Shown here one piece after another: positions 17,639-24,947 of a stretch of 64,000 bases of DNA. The notes under the pieces were generated by a model. It had not been told where the DNA came from. It searched no databases and saw nothing but the letters and a program-made list of their open reading frames with translations. The stretch comes from UBA940 sp031547885 (GTDB lineage: Bacteria; Bacteroidota; Bacteroidia; Bacteroidales; Rikenellaceae): the NCBI GenBank assembly GCA_031547885.1, contig JAVBRO010000022.1:1-64000 (forward strand), given 5' to 3'. A program made the translations under genes and the position numbers. The first letter of the stretch is position 1; every line of letters begins with the position of its first letter.

Positions 17639-17714
17639 GTTATATGAGATAACCATTGTTGCCGACAGCGTCATCACCGCCGCCATTGCAAAGCACGATA
17701 GTTTTTTCATAATC

Positions 17715-18896
17715 TTATTTTTTAATTGGTTGATAAATCTGTTCGTTCGGTTTTCTCATTTCATCGACTTGCGGACGGACATCAGATGGGTCGAACCCGT
17801 CCCTCTCCATCGCCTGCTCCACGCCCCGGATCAAGCCTTCGTAAGTTTCATTCGACATCTCTACATGGCCCATCGAGTATATTTTCTCTTTTACCTCCAG
17901 CCACCGGGCGCGGTTATATGCCGATTTCGAGTCATCCACATTTCCATTTTTGTGAACATATTCCAGGGCGATTCCCCGCAGCGCATCGTGTTTCAATATC
18001 AGACCGTGAAAATTATCGGGATAATGTTGCAGCGATTTCTCTGCACAGGCCATGATAAAACCGTCGCAATCGGAGGTTTCGTCATAGGTTCTTTGATAAA
18101 ATGAGCCTAATTCCGTCAGCAGAAAAGCGATGGTTTCTTTCGTGTCCATCGGATACAGGTACACTTTGTTGCGTATGGCCTCGTCGGTGATCCCGAAGCT
18201 TTCTATATAATGGGCATCCCTCGACAGTCCGTGTTGTGTCAATTCTACATTTACCCATTTGACTGGATCCTGCTCGTCGCGGTGGCGTATGAACAAGTGC
18301 TGCGGGGCATGGGTTATATAGGCTTCCGCTCCGATAGCCTCGGCAAGAATCTTATAATAAAGCGGCAGAGAGCGACACTGCCCCGTATGGGTACGCATCA
18401 ATTTGGTCACGAATACCTTTGTGAAGTCCTTGTGTCCGGCAAAGTCTTCGTAGTCATAAGTGAACGGCTTATGCCCGTTCATGGAATACGGTCGGCAGAA
18501 ATACTCGAACAGGGCATAGTTTCCTCCCGTTTTGAATTGGCCGAGGTTATTGGCCCTGATAAACAGGTTCAGGTGGTGAGCGGTCGAGTCGATGCCTTTG
18601 CAGTATTCTCCATAATCCAACGTACCGCCCAGATAAGCCCATTCGAGCAGGAACACGGTCCGCTTTACCGACAACTCCTGTTTGCCGTCGAGCATATCGG
18701 CGATCTCCTGGTATGCCGAATTAAAATAAGGGTTTCCCGTTTCGGCTTGTTTGCCGTCGGTTATCTCCGTCGGGATTTGTTTTCCTGCGGATTGAGGATT
18801 GTCCGTGTTCTGGCCGGACGCGATGCATGGGAGCAAAATGCATCCGGCCAGAACGGCTGTCATGAGTTTGGGTGCTGCAGGTTTTGAGGTGGTCAT
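17715..18896 (-). CDS. exported protein with a transglutaminase-like core
   Basis: 393 residues from MTTSKPAAPKLMTAVLAGC, a signal peptide (about 1-30, cleavage near ASGQ). The central motif TGQCRSLPLYYKILAEAIG, followed about 14 residues later by HAPQHLFIRH and then WVNVELTQHG, has the Cys...His...(Asp/Glu) order of transglutaminase-like and SirB1-like domains, so a papain-fold hydrolase or a binding domain is likely. The C-terminal ~130 residues are helical. Start chosen at 18896 because the signal peptide begins there; the longer frame to 18959 adds a non-signal N-terminus. It contains many Tyr/His residues and is monocistronic. Function is unassigned. Confidence 0.6.
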   Translation of the reverse strand: MTTSKPAAPKLMTAVLAGCILLPCIASGQNTDNPQSAGKQIPTEITDGKQAETGNPYFNSAYQEIADMLDGKQELSVKRTVFLLEWAYLGGTLDYGEYCKGIDSTAHHLNLFIRANNLGQFKTGGNYALFEYFCRPYSMNGHKPFTYDYEDFAGHKDFTKVFVTKLMRTHTGQCRSLPLYYKILAEAIGAEAYITHAPQHLFIRHRDEQDPVKWVNVELTQHGLSRDAHYIESFGITDEAIRNKVYLYPMDTKETIAFLLTELGSFYQRTYDETSDCDGFIMACAEKSLQHYPDNFHGLILKHDALRGIALEYVHKNGNVDDSKSAYNRARWLEVKEKIYSMGHVEMSNETYEGLIRGVEQAMERDGFDPSDVRPQVDEMRKPNEQIYQPIKK

Positions 18897-19047
18897 AAAC
18901 TGTCGGATATTACTTCCATAAAAGTAATACAACCGCCGGTCAATACCATGAATAAGCACCTTAACACTTTTGCGATAAGGCGCTGATTGCCAGATGTTAC
19001 AAAATAATTTTCTTAACAGTGGGGTTTTGTTCCGGGAAGCAGGAAAT

Positions 19048-19584
19048 TTAAATATAGATCAGTATCCCTGCGGCGGCGGAGAGGATTATCAGCAGGATGG
19101 GGTTCACTTTCATGAAGGATGCCGCCAGCGCCGTGCCGAAAAGAGCCCAGCTCCAGCCGTCGATAAAGCTGGCGCCTTCGGGGTCCGAGGGGAACATCAG
19201 CAGCAGAGCCGCGGCGGCGATCATGCCGATCACCACTGGGTGCAGTCCTTTCATGGCTCCCGCAACGTATTTGTTGTCGCGCAGCTTCATGTAGAACTTC
19301 GTGGCGAGTATCATCAGCGTCAGCGCCGGGATGCAGACCGATATAGTCGCGACGACCGAGCCCCAGATCCCGCCCACCGTGTATCCTATGTAGGTGGCGC
19401 TGTTTATTGCGATCGGTCCGGGCGTCATCTGCGAGACGGCAACGATGTCGGCGAACTGCGGTTCGGTGAGCCATTCGCGGTGGACGACCACCTCGTTCTG
19501 GATCAGCGACAGCATGGCGTACCCCCCGCCGAATCCGAAGAATCCTATCTTCAAATAGCTGATGAGAAGTTGCAGGTATATCAC
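19048..19584 (-). CDS. chrA: chromate transporter family protein, second half
   Basis: 178 residues from a GTG start. One CHR domain with about five to six membrane segments; GFFGFGGGYAMLSLIQNEVV and SQMTPGPIAINSATYIGY are the family motifs. It is the C-terminal-half counterpart of full-length ChrA: short-chain CHR proteins come in pairs and act together. The GTG start overlaps the TGA of the preceding gene (GTGA), so the pair is translationally coupled. ChrA pairs are annotated as chromate/sulfate exporters; the true substrate in gut Bacteroidales is uncertain. Confidence 0.88.
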   Translation of the reverse strand: MIYLQLLISYLKIGFFGFGGGYAMLSLIQNEVVVHREWLTEPQFADIVAVSQMTPGPIAINSATYIGYTVGGIWGSVVATISVCIPALTLMILATKFYMKLRDNKYVAGAMKGLHPVVIGMIAAAALLLMFPSDPEGASFIDGWSWALFGTALAASFMKVNPILLIILSAAAGILIYI

Positions 19585-20126
19585 CGTCCCACCTCCTTTC
19601 TGCTGCGTATGAGGACAAATGCGATCCCCCCGGCGGCTCCCGCGATCAGCAGCAATACCGGCGAAACGGAGAGGTACCAGACCGCCACGGCGATCGCGGC
19701 GGCGAGGATGTAGCCCCACCATTTCAGGTCTCTGGCGAGTCCGAGGATCGGCGCGATAATCAGCGCTACGACGGCTGGGCGCATCCCCTTGAAAGCCGCG
19801 TCGACCCACCGGTTATGGCGTATTTCGGTAAAAAATATAGCCACGGCCAATATCACCGTGAACGCCGGAACGACGATGCCCAGGATGCCTGCGATCGCGC
19901 CGGGATATCCCCTCAGTTTGTAGCCGACGAACACCGATGTGTTTAGGGCTATGGGGCCTGGCATCGACTGCGCCAGTGTCAGCATTTCGAGGAAATTCTC
20001 GCGCGGTATCCATTTTTTGCGTTCCACGATCTCGCGTTCGATGAGCGGGACCATGGCGTAGCCGCCCCCGAAAGTGAAGAGGCCGATCTTAAAAAAGGAG
20101 TAGAATATGTTCCAGAGTCCCCGCAT
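19581..20126 (-). CDS. chrA: chromate transporter family protein, first half
   Basis: 181 residues, one CHR domain: FFKIGLFTFGGGYAMVPLIE near the N-terminus and AQSMPGPIALNTSVFVGYKL, then hydrophobic helices. It pairs with the downstream CHR gene as an antiparallel half. The start is 5 bases after the rsmE stop, so rsmE-chrA-chrA form one operon, an odd mix of rRNA methylation and anion transport that probably reflects operon packing, not shared function. The facing -7 box at 20870-20877 drives the operon. Confidence 0.88.
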   Translation of the reverse strand: MRGLWNIFYSFFKIGLFTFGGGYAMVPLIEREIVERKKWIPRENFLEMLTLAQSMPGPIALNTSVFVGYKLRGYPGAIAGILGIVVPAFTVILAVAIFFTEIRHNRWVDAAFKGMRPAVVALIIAPILGLARDLKWWGYILAAAIAVAVWYLSVSPVLLLIAGAAGGIAFVLIRSRKEVGR

Positions 20127-20131
20127 GCCCC

Positions 20132-20839
20132 TCAGGCCTGGTTGATGAAATAGGCTGCCATTACAGACGCCAGGGCCGCGGTTTCGGTGCGCAGGCGGCT
20201 TTCGCCCAGCGATATAGGAACAAAACCGTTCGTAAGGGCCAGTTCGACCTCTTCGGCGGTGAAATCACCTTCCGGACCGATCAGCACCAGCGCGTCGGTC
20301 CCCCAGGGGATGGCTTTCATGATATCGGTGCGTCCGCTTTCCTGACGGCAGTGGGCGATGAGTTTCACGCCCTCAAACGGCCGTTCGATAACCTCGCGCA
20401 ACGGCGTCATCGGTTCCAGAACGGGCATATAAGCTTTGAGCGACTGTTTCGCCGCGCTGACGATCACCTTTTCCGGTCGGTCGGGTTTCAGGGTGCGGCG
20501 TTCGCTGTTGGCACACTCGACGGGGATTATGGTATCGACGCCGACCTCGGTGGCTTTTTCGAGGAACCATTCGAATCGGTCTGTATTTTTCGTGGGCGCG
20601 ACGGCCATCGTGAGACGGTAATTGCGGCGGCCGTATTCCGACAGCGTTTCGACGATCTCGACGACACATCCTCGCGGGTCGGCCTTGGCGATTTCCGCCG
20701 TGTAGAGGTTTCCCCGCCCGTCGGTGATATGGATGCGGTCGCCCTGCTTCATGCGCAGCACCTTGACACAGTGGCGGCTCTCCTCTTCGGTGAGGGTATG
20801 CGTGGGCGGAACTATGCCTGAAGCATAAAAAAGCTGCAT
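20132..20839 (-). CDS. rsmE: 16S rRNA (uracil-1498-N3)-methyltransferase RsmE
   Basis: 235 residues from MQLFYASGIVPPTHTL. The N-terminal PUA-like RNA-binding domain (about 1-70, EESRHCVKVLRMKQGD, ITDGRGNLYTAEI) is followed by the SPOUT knot domain with VLIGPEGDFTAEEVELA and SLGESRLRTETAALASV, which binds SAM. It methylates U1498 in the 30S decoding region. I chose the Met at 20839; a longer frame to 20905 would start inside the divergent gene's coding region and past the promoter. First gene of rsmE-chrA-chrA. Confidence 0.95.
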   Translation of the reverse strand: MQLFYASGIVPPTHTLTEEESRHCVKVLRMKQGDRIHITDGRGNLYTAEIAKADPRGCVVEIVETLSEYGRRNYRLTMAVAPTKNTDRFEWFLEKATEVGVDTIIPVECANSERRTLKPDRPEKVIVSAAKQSLKAYMPVLEPMTPLREVIERPFEGVKLIAHCRQESGRTDIMKAIPWGTDALVLIGPEGDFTAEEVELALTNGFVPISLGESRLRTETAALASVMAAYFINQA

Positions 20840-20859
20840 AGTAATTAGTCGAAAAATTA

Positions 20860-20877
20860 TACCTTTGTGCAAAGGTA
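20860..20877. promoter_or_regulatory. facing divergent -7 boxes between rsmE and the M3 peptidase
   Basis: TACCTTTGTGCAAAGGTA holds one TAnnTTTG box on each strand, separated by two bases. The + copy (20860-20867) would start RNA near 20874 for the peptidase; the - copy (20870-20877) near 20863 for rsmE. The two polymerase footprints must overlap. Confidence 0.65.
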
Positions 20878-20894
20878 AATAAAAACGCGAAACC

Positions 20895-23249
20895 ATGATC
20901 CTCAAACTGTTTTCGATAGCGATAATAGCGCTTCTGGCCGCGGCCGCCCTGCTTGCCGTCGCGATACTGCTGATCCGCCGGAAAACGCTTCCCAGCGAAA
21001 GGCGTAAAAAAACAAGGCCCTACGTCATTGCGGGCATCGTCTGCCTCGCCCTTGCCGGAGTTCTCTTCGGCGGGCGCTATCTCTACATCGTCAATCAAAA
21101 ACCTGCCGATATGGGTAATCCCTTTTTCACAGGCTGGGACACGCCGTTCGGTGTTCCGCCTTTCGACCGGATGAAACCGGAGTATTTCAAACCCGCCTTC
21201 GAGGAGGGTATGCGCATCCAGAAAGCCGAAATAGATTCGATCGTCCTGAATACCGCACCGCCGGATTTTAATAACGTGATATTGGCCTACGACCGCAGCG
21301 GCGAACTGCTGGGCATGGTCAACCGGATATTCTCCAGCCTCACTTCCGCCGATACGAACGACGAACTGGAACTGATAAAGGCCGAAATGTCGCCCCTGTT
21401 GTCGAAGCACGGCGACGAGATCGCGATGAACCCGCAGTTGTTCGAAAAGATAAAAGCGGTCTACGACAAGCGCGATTCGCTGAAGCTCAACCAGGCCCAG
21501 GCGCGGTTGCTCGACAGGACCTGGAAGCGTTTCGTGCGCAACGGGGCACTGCTGGGCGAGGCCGAAAAAGAGCGGCTGATGCAGATCAACGAAGAGTTGT
21601 CGGTGCTGGGCGTGCGTTTCGGCAACAACCGACGCGAGGCCGTCAACAGCTACGAGCTGGTGATCGATTCGCGCGACGGGGTGGGACTGCCGTCCAATGT
21701 GGTGGCCAGGGCCCGCAGCCGGGCCAAGGAGAAAGGGCTGGACAACAGGCTGGTATTCACGCTCCAGAAACCGAGCTGGATCCCCTTCCTGACCTATTCC
21801 GAAAAGGACGACCTGCGCCGCCAGCTTTACCAGGCATACTTGGGCCAGTGCGCTGCCGGAACCGAGTTCGACAATACGCAGATTATAAACGATATGGTCC
21901 GCCTGCGCACCGAAAAGGCGCATCTGATGGGTTTCGAAAATTATGCCGCTTTCGTCCTCGACGAACGCATGGCCAAGACCCCGGAAGCCGTCTATAAGCT
22001 TCTGGACGACATCTGGACCCCGGCGCTCGAAAAGGCAAAAGAGGAGCGCGACGAACTGCTGCGGATGAAACGGCAGGAGAAGAATGACACGCTTGCCGTG
22101 CTGAATTCGTGGGACTGGTGGTACTACGCCGAGAAAGTGCGCAAAACCCGCTACAATTTCGACGAGGAGCAGGCGCGTCCCTATTTCTCACTCGAAAACG
22201 TCCGTTCGGGCATATTCAACCTATGCAACCGCCTCTACGGCATATCTTTCCGCCCGGTAAAAATGCCCGTTTACCAAAAAGATGTCGCGGTTTACGAGGT
22301 CCTCGACAGGGACAACAGCCATCTGGGCATGATCTACATGGATTTCTTCCCGCGTCCGGGTAAGGGCGCCGGGGCGTGGTGCGGTTCCTACCGCAACCAG
22401 GGCTACGACCGCAACGGAAAAAAAATATATCCCATCACGACCATCGTATGCAATTTCACCGAGCCTGTCGCCGGTTCTCCGTCTCTGCTTACGCTCGACG
22501 AGGTCGAAACCTTCTTCCATGAGTTCGGCCACGCCCTGCACGTCCTTTTCTCGAATGTTCCCTACCAGGGACTGCAGGGCATCGAACGCGATTTCGTGGA
22601 ACTTCCGTCGCAGATCATGGAGAACTGGGCATTCGAGCCCGAGATGCTGAAAAGCTATGCCCTGCAGTTCCGCACGGGCGATCCGATGCCTGACCGCATC
22701 ATACAGAAAATACAGGAGACCTCGCTTTTCAACCAGGGATTCAACACGGTCGAACTGCTCGCGGCGGCCTTCTCCGACATGGATATACACATGCTGAAGG
22801 AGTACGCGCCTTTCAACGTCGCCGATTTCGAGACCTACGCCCTGGCCACCAAACGCGGGCTTATTCCCGAGATCGAACCGCGCTACCACTATCCCTATTT
22901 CAGCCACATTTTCGACGGCGGCTACGCGGCGGGATATTACGGATACACGTGGGCCGAGGTGTTTGACAAGGACGCTTACCAGGCTTTCGTCGAGACAGGC
23001 GACATCTTCGACCTGAAGACGGCACGGGATTTCCGCTACAAGATACTCGCGCCGCGCGGATTGAAGGACGGGATGGACCTCTACATGGATTTCCGCGGCC
23101 ACGAACCGAGCCGTCTTCCGCTTCTGAAGGCGCGCGGACTATGGGACGGACCGCCCGCGGATACGCTTCCCAAGGAACCGAAGTCGAGGGAACCGCTTCC
23201 CGATTCTGTCCTCCGCCAGATACTCAACGAAGGGCCGCTGGTGGAGTGA
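20895..23249 (+). CDS. M3 family metallopeptidase (peptidyl-dipeptidase Dcp-like), membrane-anchored
   Basis: 784 residues. Two hydrophobic segments at the N-terminus (about 4-27 and 43-60) are followed by an M3 zinc peptidase domain (about 75-745). Zinc motif HEFGH at 542-546, with the downstream ELPSQIMENWAFEPEML carrying the third ligand Glu; GGYAAGYYGYTWAEVF is the substrate-binding segment. Dcp enzymes remove C-terminal dipeptides. Most Bacteroidota relatives have a signal peptide; a two-helix membrane anchor is unusual and would hold the catalytic domain in either the periplasm or the cytoplasm, depending on topology. A Pro/Lys-rich tail follows. The stop lies inside a GAGTGAA heptamer repeat. 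Confidence 0.92.
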   Translation: MILKLFSIAIIALLAAAALLAVAILLIRRKTLPSERRKKTRPYVIAGIVCLALAGVLFGGRYLYIVNQKPADMGNPFFTGWDTPFGVPPFDRMKPEYFKPAFEEGMRIQKAEIDSIVLNTAPPDFNNVILAYDRSGELLGMVNRIFSSLTSADTNDELELIKAEMSPLLSKHGDEIAMNPQLFEKIKAVYDKRDSLKLNQAQARLLDRTWKRFVRNGALLGEAEKERLMQINEELSVLGVRFGNNRREAVNSYELVIDSRDGVGLPSNVVARARSRAKEKGLDNRLVFTLQKPSWIPFLTYSEKDDLRRQLYQAYLGQCAAGTEFDNTQIINDMVRLRTEKAHLMGFENYAAFVLDERMAKTPEAVYKLLDDIWTPALEKAKEERDELLRMKRQEKNDTLAVLNSWDWWYYAEKVRKTRYNFDEEQARPYFSLENVRSGIFNLCNRLYGISFRPVKMPVYQKDVAVYEVLDRDNSHLGMIYMDFFPRPGKGAGAWCGSYRNQGYDRNGKKIYPITTIVCNFTEPVAGSPSLLTLDEVETFFHEFGHALHVLFSNVPYQGLQGIERDFVELPSQIMENWAFEPEMLKSYALQFRTGDPMPDRIIQKIQETSLFNQGFNTVELLAAAFSDMDIHMLKEYAPFNVADFETYALATKRGLIPEIEPRYHYPYFSHIFDGGYAAGYYGYTWAEVFDKDAYQAFVETGDIFDLKTARDFRYKILAPRGLKDGMDLYMDFRGHEPSRLPLLKARGLWDGPPADTLPKEPKSREPLPDSVLRQILNEGPLVE

Positions 23250-23260
23250 AGAGTGAAGAG
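23244..23260. repeat. GAGTGAA heptamer at the stop codon of the M3 peptidase gene
   Basis: Two full copies in 7-bp register plus GAG; the TGA stop at 23247-23249 is part of the first unit. Confidence 0.65.
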
Positions 23261-23271
23261 TTGCGATAAAC

Positions 23272-23307
23272 CGTCATTGCGAGGAATGCAATGACGAAGC
23301 AATCCAG
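23272..23307. repeat. dispersed palindrome CGTCATTGCGAG..GAAGCAATCCAG
   Basis: CGTCATTGC (23272-23280) pairs with GCAATGACG (23288-23296); the element ends GAAGCAATCCAG directly at the ATG of the next gene. Other copies: 29845-29947 and 36082-36109. Confidence 0.8.
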
Positions 23308-24003
23308 ATGAAAATGAAAAGAGTAGTAGTTATAATAACACTTCTTATACTGTCAACAGTTGTATTGCTTGGAGGATTGTACGCCAGGAAGAAATTTTAT
23401 GACCCCGGGCATCGCCTCGGTAAGGCAAAAAAAGAGGTCGGGAAACTAATAGATAATGATGAGATACAAAATGGGGATTTGATTTTTCAGACTTCACTTT
23501 CGGCTCAGAGTAAGGCCATTCAATTGGCGACAAACTCAAAATATTCTCACTGCGGGATCATTTATAAGGAGAAAGAAAATTACTATGTTTTCGAGGCCGT
23601 TCAACCCGTCAAAATGACACCTTTGGATAAATGGATCGCGCGCGGGAAAAACGGGCATTATGTGATCAAACGGTTGAAGAATGCCGATGAAGTCCTGACC
23701 GACGAAGCGATAAGAAAAATGAAACAGGTCGGAGAATCGTTTGAAGGCAAAGACTACGATCTGACTTTTGAATGGAGCGATGATAAAATTTATTGTTCCG
23801 AATTGATCTGGAAAATTTATCAGCGTGCGACAGGACTGGAAGTCGGTAAACTTGAAAGACTTGGCGACTACGATCTGACAAGCGAGGCGGTAAAGGCAAA
23901 AATGCAGGAACGATATGGTGATAAGATCCCGGTGAATGAAATTGTAATTTCCCCTGCGGCGATATTTGACAGTGAACTTTTGGAAACAGTGAGAACGAAA
24001 TAA
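23308..24003 (+). CDS. YiiX/YebB-like permuted papain-fold cysteine peptidase family protein
   Basis: 231 residues. An N-terminal membrane or signal segment (about 6-25) is followed by a YiiX-type domain: NGDLIFQTSLS, then SKYSHCGIIY with the conserved His, and KIYCSELIWKIY with the conserved Cys. Circularly permuted NlpC/P60-like enzymes of this group are proposed to act on amide bonds in the envelope; activity here is inferred. The gene is AT-richer than its neighbours. Its ATG abuts a dispersed palindrome, so the leader and ribosome-binding region come from the repeat. ATG at 23314 is an alternative. Confidence 0.8.
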   Translation: MKMKRVVVIITLLILSTVVLLGGLYARKKFYDPGHRLGKAKKEVGKLIDNDEIQNGDLIFQTSLSAQSKAIQLATNSKYSHCGIIYKEKENYYVFEAVQPVKMTPLDKWIARGKNGHYVIKRLKNADEVLTDEAIRKMKQVGESFEGKDYDLTFEWSDDKIYCSELIWKIYQRATGLEVGKLERLGDYDLTSEAVKAKMQERYGDKIPVNEIVISPAAIFDSELLETVRTK

Positions 24004-24090
24004 TCAGTGATATAATGCCGGCCATCACCGGCGTAAGTAAAGAGTGAAGAGCGAAAAAGAATCAACAGAATCCACCGTCGGCATCCTGGC

Positions 24091-24160
24091 TGTCATTCCG
24101 AGCGAGGGCGATGTAAAGACCTGATGCGGGAGATGAGGCGCCATCGCCCGACGAGGAAAC
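24091..24160. repeat. dispersed repeat TGTCATTCCGAGCGAG..CGACGAGGAA
   Basis: An ~70-base element with an internal stem GGGCGATG/CATCGCCC. The same start and end motifs occur at 44331-44410, and in inverted form at about 44440-44517. It lies in the 240-base gap between the YiiX-like gene and rsmI, which otherwise holds nothing recognisable. Confidence 0.65.
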
Positions 24161-24207
24161 TACCTTATAATTAGGCCAACAAAGGCGGGTGTTATAACAA
24201 AAGATAA

Positions 24208-24244
24208 AAAACAAAGATGCGGGTTTCGGCCTGCATCTTTGTTT
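24208..24244 (-). terminator. terminator of the mutS2-murF/alr-rsmI operon
   Basis: AAACAAAGATGC and GCATCTTTGTTT flank a GC-rich loop; on the reverse strand TTTTTTATC follows. It overlaps the rsmI stop region. Confidence 0.85.
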
Positions 24245-24947
24245 ATCCGATAATAAATATCGCCGGTCGTTTGTGGAGTTCGGGTGCGGGACGGCGGCGC
24301 CAATCGGCGGCGGAGAGCGTCAGTATAAATTCTTCCGGACCGGAAATATCGACGGCCACGGTCAGCCGTGTTCCGGGGTCGCACGACGCTATGAACTCCT
24401 CGAAAAGTTTCCCGTTGCGGTAAGGCGTCTCTATGAATATCTGCGCCTGGTTCTCGGTGCGGGCGCGGCGCTCGAAATGCTTTATAGCCCGCGAACGTTC
24501 GGGCGGTTTGACGGGCAGGTAGCCGTTGAAAGCGAACGACTGGCCGTTGAGTCCAGACGCCATCAGCGCCATCAGTATCGACGATGGACCTACGAGCGGG
24601 ACTACGCGGACGCCATTGCGGTGCGCCGCCGCGACTATATCGCTGCCCGGGTCGGCCACGGCCGGAACACCCGCCTCCGATATCACTCCGGCGCTGCGGC
24701 CGTTCACTACGGGCGCGAGCATGGCCTCGATATCCGACGCCGGCGTATGTTCGTTGAGTTCTGCGAATTCGAGCCTCTCGATCGGCCCCATTCCGGCTTT
24801 CGACAGGAAACGGCGGGCGGTGCGGACCTCCTCGACGATGAAATAGTCGAGCGTGCGCATCACCTCGAAATTGTGCGCCGGAAGCACCTCCTCGGGTGCG
24901 GTTTCGCCTATGGGGCAGGGGAGTAGATATATAGTTCCTTTGGTCAT
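24243..24947 (-). CDS. SAM-dependent methyltransferase, RsmI-like (tetrapyrrole methylase fold)
   Basis: 234 residues. TIYLLPCPIGE at the start, the SEAGVPAVADPGSDIV motif and VGPSSILMALMASGLNGQ belong to the RsmI branch, which 2'-O-methylates C1402 of 16S rRNA. NLGPI of classical RsmI is replaced by CPIGE, so it is the divergent RsmI-like subfamily found widely in Bacteroidota; its exact target is uncertain. I chose the ATG at 24947, which overlaps the upstream stop as TGATG; a GTG at 24950 is the alternative. Last gene of the mutS2-murF/alr-rsmI run. Confidence 0.85.
   Translation of the reverse strand: MTKGTIYLLPCPIGETAPEEVLPAHNFEVMRTLDYFIVEEVRTARRFLSKAGMGPIERLEFAELNEHTPASDIEAMLAPVVNGRSAGVISEAGVPAVADPGSDIVAAAHRNGVRVVPLVGPSSILMALMASGLNGQSFAFNGYLPVKPPERSRAIKHFERRARTENQAQIFIETPYRNGKLFEEFIASCDPGTRLTVAVDISGPEEFILTLSAADWRRRPAPELHKRPAIFIIG

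Noticed and set aside
20840..20905. N-terminal extension of RsmE
   Set aside because: Would run through the -7 boxes and into the divergent gene; the family start fits MQLFYASG at 20839.
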